Assembly: GCF_009856415.1 (NCBI RefSeq)
Contig: NZ_WMEZ01000003.1
Span: 310,001-374,000 of the forward strand
DNA: 64,000 nucleotides
Direction of reading: 5' to 3'
Origin: Halobacillus litoralis
GTDB taxonomy: Bacteria > Bacillota > Bacilli > Bacillales > Halobacillaceae
Shown here: piece by piece, positions 1 through 11,278 of the stretch
How the letters are laid out: each line of letters opens with the position of its first letter
How positions within the stretch are numbered: the first letter of the stretch is position 1
Position numbers and translations under genes: made by a program
The notes under the pieces: generated by a model
Seen by the model: only the letters and a program-made list of their open reading frames with translations
The model's database searches: none
What the model was told of the DNA's origin: nothing

Positions 1-378
1 AACAACCGGCTTCGGTAACTGAATCGGCAGGATCCCGTTTTTGAAGCAGTTGTTGTAGAAAATGTCGGCGAAACTCGGGGCGATGACTACCTTAAAACCA
101 TAGTCCTGAATCGCCCATGGTGCGTGTTCCCTGGAGGAACCGCACCCGAAGTTTTCACCGCCGACAAGAACAGAAGCACCATCATACTTCGGGTCATTCA
201 AAGAGAAATCTTCCCGTAGTGTTCCATCCTCGTTGAATCGCCAGTTGTAGAAGAGGAACTGGCCGAACCCCTGTCGTTCAATCCTTTTCAAAAACTGCTT
301 GGGAATGATCTGGTCAGTATCGACATTCGATCGATCCAATGGGTAGACCAGACCACGATGTTGTTTGATCGGTTCCAT
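1..378 (-). CDS. leuD: 3-isopropylmalate dehydratase small subunit (partial)
   Basis: LeuD pairs with LeuC to isomerise 2-isopropylmalate to 3-isopropylmalate in leucine synthesis in the cytosol. The visible 126 codons start [20 protein letters not shown] and include [12 protein letters not shown] and the [12 protein letters not shown] segment, both typical of the swivelling small-subunit domain. The C-terminal third lies beyond the window edge. The ATG at 376-378 follows a GGAGG-type ribosome site and lies 4 bp after the leuC stop, so the two subunits are probably translationally coupled. Identification is firm; only the missing 3' end is unknown. Confidence 0.95.
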   Translation of the reverse strand, partial: MEPIKQHRGLVYPLDRSNVDTDQIIPKQFLKRIERQGFGQFLFYNWRFNEDGTLREDFSLNDPKYDGASVLVGGENFGCGSSREHAPWAIQDYGFKVVIAPSFADIFYNNCFKNGILPIQLPKPVV

Positions 379-382
379 CTCT

Positions 383-1795
383 TCACCCTCCTACCGTACT
401 GGCGTATTTTCTGACATCGACAAAATGACCTTCCAAAGCAGCCGCTGCTGCCATTTCCGGACTAACGAGATGGGTACGGGCACCATTCCCTTGACGACCC
501 TCGAAGTTCCGGTTGGAAGTGGAAGCACAGCGTTCCCCAGGTGGCACGATGTCATCGTTCATGGCGAGACACATGCTGCATCCGGCATCGCGCCATTCGA
601 ATCCTGCAGTCAAGAAAATCGTATCCAGGCCTTCTGCTTCTGCTGCATCTTTCACAGATTTAGAACCAGGGACGACAAGAGCTCTCACTCCTTCATGAAC
701 GCGGCCCCCACGGACGATTTCTGCCGCTTTACGCAAGTCGCTCAAGCGGGAGTTTGTGCATGAACCGATGAACACGTGCTCCACAGGGATCGATTCAATA
801 CTCTGGTTCGCTTCCAGACCCATATACTCAATCGCTCGTTCAATACCGTCGCGATCATCTTCCACCGATTCTGGATCGGGTACACGACCGCCGACAGGAA
901 CACATTGAGAAGGATTCGTTCCCCATGTCACTTGAGGCTCAATCTCATCCGCATGAATCGTAAGCGTCTGGTCATATTCGGCCCCCTCATCGGAAGCTAA
1001 AGAAAGCCACTGCTCAGCTGCTTCATCAAAAGCTTCTCCTTTCGGCACATAGCGTTTGCCACGCATGTAATCAATCGTCGTTGCATCAGGACTGATCAAT
1101 CCGGCTCTTGCTCCTGCTTCAATGGACATGTTGCATACGGTCATGCGTTCCTCCATTGAAAGGTTGCGAACCGCTTCACCAGTGTATTCGATCACATGAC
1201 CTGTGCCGAAACGGACACCATATTTTCCAATAATAGCAAGGATTAAGTCCTTCGCCGTGACGCCTGTTCCAAGCACCCCATCGACGTTGACTTGAAGGGT
1301 TTTCGGAGGGGCCTGCCACAAGGATTGGGTGGCGAGTACATGCTCCACCTCACTCGTTCCGATACCGAAAGCCAGTGCTCCAAAAGCTCCGTGCGTCGAA
1401 GTATGGCTATCCCCACAGACGATCGTTTTCCCGGGCTGGGTAAGGCCGAGTTCCGGCCCGATCACGTGAACGATCCCCTGATCAGGGTGGTTGATGTCCG
1501 CAAGGCGGACACCAAACTCTTCACAGTTGGTTTTTAATGTTTCCATCTGCTTTTTGGATACTTCATCTTTAATGACATTCCGGTGGATCGTCGGGACGTT
1601 ATGGTCCATCGTCGCATACGTACGATCCGGTCTCCTCACTTTCCTTCCGGCCATCCGTAACCCTTCAAACGCCTGGGGAGAGGTCACCTCATGAATCAGA
1701 TGCAAGTCGATGTAGAGGAGGTTCGGCTTCCCTTCTTCTTCATGGACGACATGCTGATCCCAAATTTTTTCTACAATGGTTTTTGGATGACTCAT
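383..1795 (-). CDS. leuC: 3-isopropylmalate dehydratase large subunit
   Basis: LeuC is the [4Fe-4S] aconitase-type large subunit of isopropylmalate isomerase. The 470-residue product has the normal family length. It carries the early [15 protein letters not shown] motif, [25 protein letters not shown] in the middle, and the cluster-binding cysteines in FIGSCTNSR and in CSMCLAMN near the C terminus. The start [13 protein letters not shown] is preceded by AAGGGAGCGGA. It lies between leuB (21 bp upstream) and leuD (4 bp downstream) in the ilv-leu operon, so it is probably controlled by the upstream T-box and possibly CodY. Confidence 0.97.
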   Translation of the reverse strand: MSHPKTIVEKIWDQHVVHEEEGKPNLLYIDLHLIHEVTSPQAFEGLRMAGRKVRRPDRTYATMDHNVPTIHRNVIKDEVSKKQMETLKTNCEEFGVRLADINHPDQGIVHVIGPELGLTQPGKTIVCGDSHTSTHGAFGALAFGIGTSEVEHVLATQSLWQAPPKTLQVNVDGVLGTGVTAKDLILAIIGKYGVRFGTGHVIEYTGEAVRNLSMEERMTVCNMSIEAGARAGLISPDATTIDYMRGKRYVPKGEAFDEAAEQWLSLASDEGAEYDQTLTIHADEIEPQVTWGTNPSQCVPVGGRVPDPESVEDDRDGIERAIEYMGLEANQSIESIPVEHVFIGSCTNSRLSDLRKAAEIVRGGRVHEGVRALVVPGSKSVKDAAEAEGLDTIFLTAGFEWRDAGCSMCLAMNDDIVPPGERCASTSNRNFEGRQGNGARTHLVSPEMAAAAALEGHFVDVRKYASTVGG

Positions 1796-1816
1796 TCCGT
1801 TCCGCTCCCTTCGTGT

Positions 1817-2923
1817 TTATACGTAACAACGCATGATATTTTCTGTCGTATCATTAGTGCTGATTTGATCGACCACTCTTCGTGCCAATTCACTTCCACT
1901 GACGACAGTACCTCCGACGAGATCGATGTCTGCCGTATGGTAGCCTTCGTTCAACACTTCCTGTACAGCCGCTTCCACCTGTTCTGCTTCTTCTTCCATG
2001 CCGAACGAATGCTTCAGCATCATTGCGACAGATAGAATACTAGCAAGAGGATTCGCTTTATTCTGTCCAGCGATATCAGGAGCAGAACCGTGGACCGGCT
2101 CGTATAGTCCGACGCCTGTTTCATTCAAACTGGCAGATGGCAGCATGCCGAGCGACCCCGTCAGGACAGAAGCTTCATCGCTCAAGATGTCTCCGAACAT
2201 GTTCTCTGTGACGATAACATCAAAGTAAGCCGGATTCGTCACAAGTTTCATTGCAGCGGCATCCACAAGCATATGCTCAACCGTTACATCTGGATACTGC
2301 GCTTTTTTCTCCTCCACGACTTCACGCCACATGCGGCTTGACTCTAGAACATTCGCTTTATCGACAGATGTGAGATGCTTCTTTCGCACCTGCGCGCTTT
2401 GGAAAGCCTGGTCGACGATTCTTTCAATCTCCCGTCGTTCGTATGCCAGCGTATCGACAACCGTTTTGCCATTGTTGCGGCGTTCTCTCGGTTCTCCGAA
2501 GTACAACCCACCGGTCAGCTCACGGACGATCAAAAGGTCACTTGCCGCGACGACTTCGTGCTTCAAAGGTGATGCATGGAGCAACTGCTGGAACGCTTTG
2601 ACAGGACGGAGATTCGCAAACAAACCGAGTTGCTTACGGATCCCGAGGAGCCCTTTCTCAGGCCTCATATGACCGGGAAGCTGATCCCATTTCGGACCAC
2701 CGACCGCTCCGAGAAAAATAGCATCCGCTTTTCTCGCTGCTTCGACTGTATCCTCCGGGAGGGGCGTTTCGTGATTGTCGATCGCCACTCCTCCGATGTC
2801 ATGACTCTCAAAAGTGAAGGTGTGTTGAAACCGGTCCGCGACCGACTGCAATACACTTTTAGCGGCTTTCGTCACTTCTGGACCGATCCCGTCTCCTGGC
2901 AAAAGTAAGATATGTTTTTCCAT
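1817..2923 (-). CDS. leuB: 3-isopropylmalate dehydrogenase
   Basis: LeuB oxidatively decarboxylates 3-isopropylmalate to 2-oxoisocaproate using NAD+. The protein opens MEKHILLLPGDGIGPEV and contains the GAVGGPKWD and ELTGGLYFGEPR substrate-site segments, the metal-binding NMFGDILSDEAS stretch and EPVHGSAPDIAG. Length, about 368 residues, matches the family. I chose the ATG at 2921-2923 because AAGGGGG lies six bases upstream of it; an in-frame ATG two codons earlier sits right on the ribosome site. The short tail after VVDQIST (NDTTENIMRCYV) is unremarkable. It lies 16 bp downstream of leuA. Confidence 0.96.
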   Translation of the reverse strand: MEKHILLLPGDGIGPEVTKAAKSVLQSVADRFQHTFTFESHDIGGVAIDNHETPLPEDTVEAARKADAIFLGAVGGPKWDQLPGHMRPEKGLLGIRKQLGLFANLRPVKAFQQLLHASPLKHEVVAASDLLIVRELTGGLYFGEPRERRNNGKTVVDTLAYERREIERIVDQAFQSAQVRKKHLTSVDKANVLESSRMWREVVEEKKAQYPDVTVEHMLVDAAAMKLVTNPAYFDVIVTENMFGDILSDEASVLTGSLGMLPSASLNETGVGLYEPVHGSAPDIAGQNKANPLASILSVAMMLKHSFGMEEEAEQVEAAVQEVLNEGYHTADIDLVGGTVVSGSELARRVVDQISTNDTTENIMRCYV

Positions 2924-2939
2924 GTGCATCCCCCTTTAG

Positions 2940-5526
<2,587 letters not shown>

Positions 5527-6048
5527 TTATTTTAATAGAGAGTAAGATTTGAATTCTGCTACTTGCGGCTGATGACCGCGGGTGAATGCGGTTAAGCCCG
5601 TTCTGGCCAGTTCCTTAATGCCATAAGGCCTTAACAGATCGATGAGCGCATCGACTTTATCTGATTTACCTGTCACCTGAACCGTGACGCTTTCTTTACT
5701 GACATCGATGATTGATGCACGGAACGGTTCGATGATCCCTTGGATTTCGCTGCGGATCTGCGGGTTGCTGATCACTTTCACCATCGCGAGCTCCCGGGCG
5801 ACAATCGCTTTGTCTGTGATGTCCGATACTTTTAGAACATCGATTTGTTTGTTCAGCTGTTTGGTGAGCTGCTCCAGCTTTCGGTCATCTTCCACTTCCA
5901 CGACGAACGTCATTTTTGAGACGCCTTCCGTTTCCGTACGGCCGACGGAAATGCTTTCAATGTTGAATTGCCTTTTCGCAAGTAATCCTGTCACTCGGTT
6001 CAGCACACCGCTTCGATTATGAACGGTTGCTGTGACGATTCGCTTCAT
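5527..6048 (-). CDS. ilvH: Acetolactate synthase small (regulatory) subunit
   Basis: This 173-residue protein is the ACT-domain regulatory subunit of acetohydroxyacid synthase and probably mediates valine feedback. It begins [20 protein letters not shown], the typical ACT opening, and its C-terminal half (about 80-160) resembles the ALS_ss_C domain with [14 protein letters not shown] longer reading frame runs back into ilvB, but this start overlaps the ilvB stop in the ATGA style, which argues for coupled translation at a fixed stoichiometry. The symbol could equally be ilvN. Confidence 0.94.
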   Translation of the reverse strand: MKRIVTATVHNRSGVLNRVTGLLAKRQFNIESISVGRTETEGVSKMTFVVEVEDDRKLEQLTKQLNKQIDVLKVSDITDKAIVARELAMVKVISNPQIRSEIQGIIEPFRASIIDVSKESVTVQVTGKSDKVDALIDLLRPYGIKELARTGLTAFTRGHQPQVAEFKSYSLLK

Positions 6049-7760
6049 CGTTTCACCCCAATCATTTCGTGTAGTCCTTTTCCTGGTGCGATCATCGGAT
6101 AGACGTTCTCTTTTTGGAGGACACGGCAATCAATGACCGCCGGCTGATCATCCCCCAAAACTTTCGGCAGTACTTCCAAAAGTTCTTCCTGGGTTTCAAT
6201 CTTGTAGCCGGGGACCTGATAGCTTTCTGCAAGTTTCACAAAGTCCGGCTGCACATCGATGATTGATTCTGAGTATCTCTCACTATAGAACTTCTCCTGC
6301 CACTGCCTTACCATGCCTAACGCCTGGTTGTTGACAATCAATATTTTGACCGGCAGTCTCCGTTCTTGTAGAACGGACAGTTCCTGAAGCGTCATTTGAA
6401 AACCACCGTCACCGACAACAGCGACGCAGGTGGAATCCATGTCCGCAAGCTGTGCCCCGATGGCTGCCGGGAACCCATAGCCCATCGTTCCAAGGCCTCC
6501 TGAAGTGACCCAGCGATTCGGTCGATCAAATTGATAGTATTGCGCCGCCCACATTTGATGCTGTCCGACATCTGTCGTAACGACCGCTTCTCCACCGGTA
6601 TATTCATAGACTTTCTGCATAAGCCATTGAGGGACGATGAGTTCATCCGGCTGATCATGCCAGAGTGGATAATCGATTTTATTTTGGCTGATCGCATCCA
6701 TCCATCCTTTATGGTGCAGCCCTTTTACAGTCTTTGCGTTCAAAGCTTCCAGTGCTGCTTTGGCATCCGATACAATAGGAATGTGCGTGGGAATGTTTTT
6801 CCCGATTTCAGCAGGATCGATATCGATATGGGCGACCATAGCGTTTGGTGCGAAGTGCTTGAGATTCCCCGTCAGTCTGTCATCAAAACGGGAGCCGATA
6901 TTGATCAACAGATCGCATTCATAAAGGGCGGTGTTTGCAGAATAGGTCCCATGCATACCAGCCATTCCGAGGGACAAATCACAGGAACCAGGGTAACTGC
7001 CAAGCCCGAGTAACGTAGTCGTAACCGGCAATTGGTAATTTTGTACGAATGTTTTTAACTCCTCCGAAGCACCTGCATGAATGACACCGGATCCTGCGAG
7101 TACCACTGGTTTTTTCGCCTCTACAAGTGCGTCGTGCAGTTTGCTTACCTGAAGTGGATTCGGCTTGACGGTCGGCTGATAGCCCGGCAAATGAAACTCA
7201 CTCTTCACTTCCTTTGCGTAAACCGTTGAACTGATATCTTTCGGAATATCCACAACAACCGGCCCTGGTCTGCCTGTCGTCGCAATATGGAAGGCTTCAT
7301 TCACAATTCTCGGCAGGTCCTCAATTTCCTGAACTTGATAATTGTGTTTAGTAATCGGTGTCGTAATCCCCATGATGTCTGATTCCTGAAACGCATCGGT
7401 TCCGATGACGCCTTTGGCTACCTGACCGGTAAAAATGACGAGTGGAATGGAGTCCATCATCGCATCCGCAATACCTGTAACTAAGTTTGTTGCTCCTGGT
7501 CCAGACGTTCCGATCACAACCCCGGCTTTTCCGGAAACCCTCGCATATCCTTCTGCTGCGTGGATTGCTCCTTGCTCATGTCTTGGAAGAATATGATCAA
7601 AGCTGCCTTCCGCCCGGTAGATGGCATCATAAATCGGTAAAACCGCGCCACCTGGATATCCGAATAACGTTTCGACACCTTGACCGATCAAAGCTTCCAC
7701 GAGCAAATCTGCTCCTGTCTTTGTCGCGGTTTCTTGTTCCGCACTTGCCTGTGCCTTCAT
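6045..7760 (-). CDS. ilvB: Acetolactate synthase large (catalytic) subunit
   Basis: IlvB is the ThDP- and FAD-dependent catalytic subunit making acetolactate and acetohydroxybutyrate. It shows [30 protein letters not shown], the [15 protein letters not shown] glutamate motif, and the ThDP motif from [15 protein letters not shown] to NNQALGM. Two ATGs lie close together (7769 and 7760); the second is about 10 bases from AGGAGG whereas the first directly abuts it, so I used 7760. The open frame continues upstream to 8141, but that stretch is the T-box leader and not protein. It is the first gene after the leader. Confidence 0.95.
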   Translation of the reverse strand: MKAQASAEQETATKTGADLLVEALIGQGVETLFGYPGGAVLPIYDAIYRAEGSFDHILPRHEQGAIHAAEGYARVSGKAGVVIGTSGPGATNLVTGIADAMMDSIPLVIFTGQVAKGVIGTDAFQESDIMGITTPITKHNYQVQEIEDLPRIVNEAFHIATTGRPGPVVVDIPKDISSTVYAKEVKSEFHLPGYQPTVKPNPLQVSKLHDALVEAKKPVVLAGSGVIHAGASEELKTFVQNYQLPVTTTLLGLGSYPGSCDLSLGMAGMHGTYSANTALYECDLLINIGSRFDDRLTGNLKHFAPNAMVAHIDIDPAEIGKNIPTHIPIVSDAKAALEALNAKTVKGLHHKGWMDAISQNKIDYPLWHDQPDELIVPQWLMQKVYEYTGGEAVVTTDVGQHQMWAAQYYQFDRPNRWVTSGGLGTMGYGFPAAIGAQLADMDSTCVAVVGDGGFQMTLQELSVLQERRLPVKILIVNNQALGMVRQWQEKFYSERYSESIIDVQPDFVKLAESYQVPGYKIETQEELLEVLPKVLGDDQPAVIDCRVLQKENVYPMIAPGKGLHEMIGVKR

Positions 7761-7854
7761 TTTTTTCATCCCTCCTGTGTTAAACATATCTTTTATGGAA
7801 AGCGGATCAGGATATCGTAATGCTTCTCCGCTTCGAAACTTTCGCCTTTCGAAC

Positions 7855-8165
7855 AAAAAAGAGACCTTCTTCCTCCTCAGATTCCTGCAACACCATAACA
7901 GTGTTATAAGAATGTGAGGGGTGAAAAGGTCTCTCTTTACTTCCACGGTACCACCCTCATTCGTGAAGCCTTGTAACAGGCTCCACCTCATGGGATTCAT
8001 CATGAACCCCTTTTGATAACAGGTGCGGTGAAACACCTGGTCCCGCCTACTAGATGAACGTTCGGCGTGGACACTCAAGGATGATGTCAGAATAAGATGT
8101 ATTTCCGGGCTTCCAGCAACCCCGGCTCTCTGGGAATACAAGCACTTATTCCTTTATTCCTTTCA
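7855..8165 (-). promoter_or_regulatory. T-box riboswitch leader of the ilv-leu operon
   Basis: The minus strand between ilvE and ilvB has the conserved T-box AGGGTGGTACCGTGG at 7943-7957, followed by a hairpin (AGAGACC ... GGTCTC) and a run of six T at 7855-7860, an intrinsic terminator. Upstream lies a stem I with the AGAGAG bulge and a CCGGG/CCCGG distal hairpin (about 8104-8135). T-boxes read the charging state of a tRNA and antiterminate when it is uncharged. The internal loop between AAGGA/TCCTT and GAATAAG/CTTATTC contains ATC followed by A, so an isoleucine specifier is my best guess. The element would control ilvB to leuD. Confidence 0.9.
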
Positions 8166-8221
8166 TCGTGTTCGTGTGATTTATTTTTCAAATGTCTCAG
8201 ACTCTGCTCCGCTATTCTCTA

Positions 8222-9124
8222 CTAACTCACGTGCGCTTGATCTTTGCTGTACACTTTGTATCCGTCTGTTGTCGTTACTTTTCTGAATTCTGAAAGCAGA
8301 TGGTTTGTGACAACGCCCGGCTTCCCATCTCCAACTTTTCGCTGATCGACTTCCACGACAGCGATTACTTCTGCCGCTGTGCCTGTCAGAAATACTTCAT
8401 CCGCAACGTAAACATCGTGTCTCGTAAACGGCTGCTCTTTGACTTTATAGCCTTTTTCTTCAGCTAAATCGATGATGGCGTTACGGGTAATGCCTTCCAA
8501 AGCGCCTAAATAAGTCGGCGGTGTTAAAATCGTTCCATTCTTCACGATAAAGATGTTATCGGCAGATCCCTCGGTCACATAGCCTTGATCATTCAGCATA
8601 AGCGCTTCATCAACGCCTGCCTGATTGGCTTCCATTTTTACAAGAATGTTATTCAAGTAATTCAACGATTTCACTTGTGGCGGTAACACGTCCGGTCGAT
8701 TTCTTCTGCTTGATACAGATGCAAGCCGGACCCCGCGTTCATATAGTTCTTTCGGGAACAAAGCGAGTGCTTCAGCAATGACAACCAAGCGTGGATTTGC
8801 ACAGCTGGCCGGGTCCAGACCCAGATTGCCAGCGCCTCTGGAAACGACGACGCGGATATAAGCGGTTTCCAACTGGTTTCGGCGGACCGTTTCAGCAATA
8901 ATCTCTTCGAGTTCCTCCTTGCTATGTGGAATCTCGAGCATAATCGACTTCGCTGAATCATAAAGACGGTTCAAGTGTTCATCAAGCTTAAAAATGTTGC
9001 CTTCGTATACGCGAATGCCTTCGAACACCCCATCTCCATATAAGAAACCATGATCATAAACGGAAACGACGGCTTCTTCTTTTTTCACGTATTCGCCGCT
9101 CATATAAATCCATTGGCTGCTCAT
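8222..9124 (-). CDS. ilvE: Branched-chain amino acid aminotransferase
   Basis: IlvE is a PLP fold-type IV aminotransferase interconverting 2-oxo acids and leucine, isoleucine and valine. The 300-residue product has VYDHGFLYGDGVFEGIRVYEGN, the PLP lysine in VKSLNYLNN, and the VTEGSADNIF and FLTGTAAEV segments typical of the family. I chose the ATG at 9122-9124 (MSSQWIYMSGEY) because AGGAG lies eight bases upstream; the longer frame uses a GTG inside the ribosome site. It precedes the T-box leader, so it may be transcribed with the operon as well as from its own promoter. D-amino acid aminotransferase is the main alternative. Confidence 0.93.
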   Translation of the reverse strand: MSSQWIYMSGEYVKKEEAVVSVYDHGFLYGDGVFEGIRVYEGNIFKLDEHLNRLYDSAKSIMLEIPHSKEELEEIIAETVRRNQLETAYIRVVVSRGAGNLGLDPASCANPRLVVIAEALALFPKELYERGVRLASVSSRRNRPDVLPPQVKSLNYLNNILVKMEANQAGVDEALMLNDQGYVTEGSADNIFIVKNGTILTPPTYLGALEGITRNAIIDLAEEKGYKVKEQPFTRHDVYVADEVFLTGTAAEVIAVVEVDQRKVGDGKPGVVTNHLLSEFRKVTTTDGYKVYSKDQAHVS

Positions 9125-9180
9125 TTTCAGCACTCCTTTCTTTTATAGTTTAATGTTTGAAATGATTAAAGAATGATAAA

Positions 9181-9229
9181 GAAAATGTGGACCCTTCTGG
9201 TAAGTGGTGATCTTACATTTTCAGGGTCC
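9181..9229. repeat. Two interleaved inverted repeats upstream of ilvE
   Basis: Two perfect inverted repeats are interleaved as A-B-loop-A'-B'. A is GAAAATGT (9181-9188), B is GGACCCT (9189-9195), A' is ACATTTTC (9215-9222) and B' is AGGGTCC (9223-9229). A can pair with A' or B with B'; both together would need a pseudoknot. The element lies 57-105 bp upstream of the ilvE start. It may be a leader switch or an operator; no known riboswitch class is recognised. Confidence 0.6.
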
Positions 9230-9626
9230 CAATCTCAGGTCTTTCGCATGAACCAACCAGACGATTGAAAGAATCGATGTGGTTGATTGAGGACTACTTT
9301 AAACCCATTTTGAGGGAAGGTCAACAGGTTTTTAGTAAATTTTCTGAACACTCAAAAGATTCGATGAATGGGTTAAGCGCTTACACCGTTGAGAGGCTTG
9401 GCATCCGCTTTCTTTTTCTCTTTTCTTTTTTTCTTTTTTATCTCAAATGAGCATGAATTCAGCTTGGAAACATTCGTAAACCTGCAGACGATTCTTGACA
9501 ATCTTTCTGCAAGATAATCCCTTTTTGTTCATGAAAGTAGAAAAAAATATAGTGGACATTCGCCCTGCCTTCAGAGCCCGTCCCTTCATACTGTGTCATA
9601 TAGGATTAAAAAAGGTGGTGAAAGAT
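9230..9626. other. Intergenic region between ilvE and yjcZ-like gene
   Basis: Apart from the candidate CodY box, no gene is supported here. A frame at 9265-9450 has low-complexity Phe/Leu ends, no ribosome site and no recognisable product, and I do not call it. A purine/pyrimidine-biased stretch (about 9411-9440, rich in TTTTC) is the only other notable feature. Confidence 0.6.
9338..9352. promoter_or_regulatory. Candidate CodY box
   Basis: AATTTTCTGAACACT matches 13 of 15 positions of the CodY consensus AATTTTCWGAAAATT. CodY represses branched-chain amino acid synthesis in Bacillus when these amino acids and GTP are abundant, so the site fits the context. It lies about 214 bp upstream of ilvE, rather far for a simple operator. 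Proposed from sequence match only. Confidence 0.35.
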
Positions 9627-9752
9627 ATGAGCTGGTATGGTGGCTGCGGCGGATATGGCGGCGGATACGGCGGTGGATACGGAAGCACTTTCGTTTTGAT
9701 CGTTGTATTGTTCATCCTATTGATTATCGTAGGAGCTTCTTTCTACAACTAA
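9627..9752 (+). CDS. yjcZ: YjcZ family sporulation peptide
   Basis: This 41-residue peptide begins [15 protein letters not shown], a Gly/Tyr-rich head, followed by a single hydrophobic segment ([20 protein letters not shown]) ending FYN. This is the signature of the YjcZ family of small sporulation-associated membrane peptides. The start follows AAGGTGG with suitable spacing; a longer in-frame extension upstream (from 9495) has no family likeness and is not used. Genes of the yjc group (yjcA, yjcF-H) also occur further along this window. The exact role is unknown; it probably sits in a forespore or mother-cell membrane. Confidence 0.8.
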   Translation: MSWYGGCGGYGGGYGGGYGSTFVLIVVLFILLIIVGASFYN

Positions 9753-9764
9753 AAAGACCTTAGC

Positions 9765-9801
9765 GTGTGAACCACCTCTACCCGTTATAAGTGGTTCACA
9801 C
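9765..9801 (+). terminator. Stem-loop after yjcZ, weak terminator
   Basis: An 11-bp perfect stem GTGTGAACCAC / GTGGTTCACAC with a 15-base loop lies 13 bp after the yjcZ-like stop. It is followed by CAAAAG rather than a T-run, so it may stabilise the 3' end or be a protein site rather than act as a canonical terminator. Confidence 0.45.
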
Positions 9802-9846
9802 AAAAGCGGATGGTCATTTAGCCCTTTCCGCTGAATAGGTATGCAT

Positions 9847-9883
9847 AAAAAAAGAACCAGAGGTCCTCACCACCTTCTGGTTC
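9847..9883 (-). terminator. Intrinsic terminator, minus strand
   Basis: On the minus strand, GAACCAGAA ... CTCTGGTTC is followed by seven T. It ends leftward transcription from the 9884-10255 area, where no minus-strand gene is seen; it may catch read-through or mark an unannotated transcript. Confidence 0.65.
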
Positions 9884-9925
9884 ATTGTTCGTTATCTTTG
9901 CAATTAAAAGAATTCGGAAGAAAAA

Positions 9926-9955
9926 TTGTTTTCCCAATATAGGTTTGGTTATAAT
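9926..9955 (+). promoter_or_regulatory. Sigma-A type promoter of candidate small RNA
   Basis: TTGTTT (9926-9931) and a perfect TATAAT (9950-9955) are separated by 18 bp, facing right. The only structured element downstream is an RNA-like hairpin and terminator, with no credible reading frame. Confidence 0.6.
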
Positions 9956-9961
9956 AGACGG

Positions 9962-10041
9962 CGAGACATATTCTCTACAACCTCTACCTGTAGAAAGTCT
10001 CCCTCTTTCATTACCAGAGCGTAATCGCTCTGGCTTTTTTT
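9962..10041 (+). ncRNA. Candidate ~80-nt small RNA
   Basis: Downstream of a TATAAT promoter, about 80 bases can fold as a nested stem, GAGAC (9963-9967) with GTCTC (9997-10001) enclosing TCTACA (9974-9979) with TGTAGA (9989-9994). Then comes a strong terminator, CCAGAGCG-TAAT-CGCTCTGG followed by CT7. There is no ribosome site or meaningful reading frame inside. It matches no riboswitch or small RNA class I recognise, and the next rightward gene is more than 1 kb away, so it looks like a stand-alone transcript and not a leader. Confidence 0.5.
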
Positions 10042-10168
10042 ATTACAAAAACGTTTATTATATCAATATAATGAGCATACTCTTTTTTGTGGGCTGGTTT
10101 CATCATGTTTTTCATCGCCGCACACCGGCCTGCCCAAAAGGATTAATAAAGATTTATCATGTTAAAAT

Positions 10169-10218
10169 AAATAAAGAAGCGAGTCGTCTATGTAAGATAG
10201 TCGGTTCGCTTCTTTATT
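10169..10218. terminator. Bidirectional terminator
   Basis: AATAAAGAAGCGA pairs with the TTCGCTTCTTTATT at 10205-10218. T-rich flanks occur on both strands. On the minus strand it lies downstream of the FbpA-like gene. Confidence 0.7.
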
Positions 10219-10254
10219 AGCTCTAAAGATTTTTCAAGTTCGGACAGATCCTTT

Positions 10255-10440
10255 TTAATTTTCCAGCGCACACTCTTTTTGATACTCTAAGTTGATGAAA
10301 GTTTGCTGCAACTCAGGCAGAGTCATCTCAATGGTTCTTTTTCCAAAGGCATCCTGTGTGTAACCTAAATCCCTTAATTGATCAATCAAATAATACCTTT
10401 CTTGATAAGAACCTTCCGGGGGATAAACTGACACAAGCAT
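10255..10440 (-). CDS. Small FbpA-like protein (Fur-regulated basic protein family?)
   Basis: A 61-residue protein starting MLVSVYPPEG with core RYYLIDQLRDLGYTQDAFGK then RTIEMTLPELQQTF. The pattern LIDxLxxLGY...G+...E(L/M)TLxEL resembles the small Fur-regulated basic protein (FbpA) family of bacilli, which is tied to the iron-sparing response. AGGAG lies nine bases before the ATG; the TTG three codons earlier abuts it. A TATAAT-like box (TTATTATAATAATC) lies just upstream, and AATTATgATAATT near 10530 is palindromic but not a good Fur box. Unlike its name-giving family it is acidic overall. Family assignment is from memory of the motif. Confidence 0.5.
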   Translation of the reverse strand: MLVSVYPPEGSYQERYYLIDQLRDLGYTQDAFGKRTIEMTLPELQQTFINLEYQKECALEN

Positions 10441-10706
10441 CCTAATCAACTCCTGAGCAAAAGATTATTATAATAAGTTCTTTCTACTCTCATACCCCTT
10501 ATTCCTCTTTTCAACCGCGAAAATTATCATAATTGTCTGATTTTTATCAGGAGAAGACATCTATCATAGGAGAACCAGCCATTTTTTGGTGAATAACCTC
10601 CACATTTGTTTCTTTATGTTCGAGCCCCCGCTTCATGACACTTTGTAGGAGTCGGGTCGGCGAACCGTTCCAACTTATTGCTTCAAGGATTCCAAACTAT
10701 TGTTAG
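10441..10706. other. Intergenic region upstream of FbpA-like gene
   Basis: It contains a likely -10 box for the leftward small gene and AT-rich sequence near 10520-10560, including a 13-bp palindrome AATTATCATAATT. I see no further gene. Confidence 0.4.
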
Positions 10707-10708
10707 AT

Positions 10709-10740
10709 AAAAAAAACGCCCATGTAGTGGACGTTTTTTC
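10709..10740 (-). terminator. Terminator of ferredoxin gene
   Basis: On the minus strand ACGtCC-ACTACAT-GGgCGT is followed by eight T, directly after the ferredoxin stop. Confidence 0.8.
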
Positions 10741-10746
10741 GATCAA

Positions 10747-10986
10747 TTATATATTGCCGAAGAACTTCTCCGCTTTTTCTAAATAAGGCTCTTCTTCAGG
10801 CATCAGCTCGTACTCTTCGACAATCGCATCTACCGGACATACCGATACGCATGCGCCGCAGTCTATACATAAATCAGGGTTGATGTAATACTGGTCTTCC
10901 CCTTTTTCAATACAATCGACAGGACAAACGTCTACGCATTCGCCGGCTTGTTCGCCCTGGCACGGTTGTGTAATGACAAATGCCAT
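10747..10986 (-). CDS. fer: 4Fe-4S ferredoxin
   Basis: A 79-residue acidic electron carrier. It has an N-terminal cluster region (CQGEQAGECVDVCPVDCIE) and a classic second motif CIDCGACVSVCPVDAI, as in the short bacillary ferredoxins with one or two Fe-S clusters. The C-terminal extension EEYELMPEEEPYLEKAEKFF is strongly acidic. It is a single gene with its own terminator and no operon partners, so its redox partner cannot be read from context. Start MAFVITQPC at 10984-10986 follows a GGGAGAG ribosome site. Confidence 0.92.
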   Translation of the reverse strand: MAFVITQPCQGEQAGECVDVCPVDCIEKGEDQYYINPDLCIDCGACVSVCPVDAIVEEYELMPEEEPYLEKAEKFFGNI

Positions 10987-11278
10987 ATGTATCTCTCCCT
11001 ATCTCGTTTATGATTCTAGTGTGTCGGAAAGGAGAGGGGTTTGTCAAACTTCGCATTTCATATTCTCATCGAATCCTCATAGTCGAATGCGGTCATAGCC
11101 CCCCCCCATTTGTACGTTTGCCAAAGGAAATAATGGCAAGTAGAATAAAAGATAGCCAATGGAAAGGCTGGGAATATGATGAAAACGCATGAAGTCTGGT
11201 TTGAAACTCTGGATTTCTTGCGTTTTTTCCTTTAATCATGTCCCAGCTTTTTTGCTAGAAAAGGAAGGAGGGATGTCC

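Noticed and set aside
7770-8141. N-terminal extension of the ilvB frame
   Set aside because: The open frame continues upstream of the real start, but this stretch is the T-box leader, with conserved RNA motifs and a terminator.
9265-9450. Possible 61-aa gene on the plus strand
   Set aside because: No ribosome site, Phe/Leu low-complexity end from a T-rich tract, no recognisable product.
11099-11107. Run of nine C
   Set aside because: Could suggest a phase-variable tract, but it lies between genes with no frame crossing it and no promoter spacing role that I can show.
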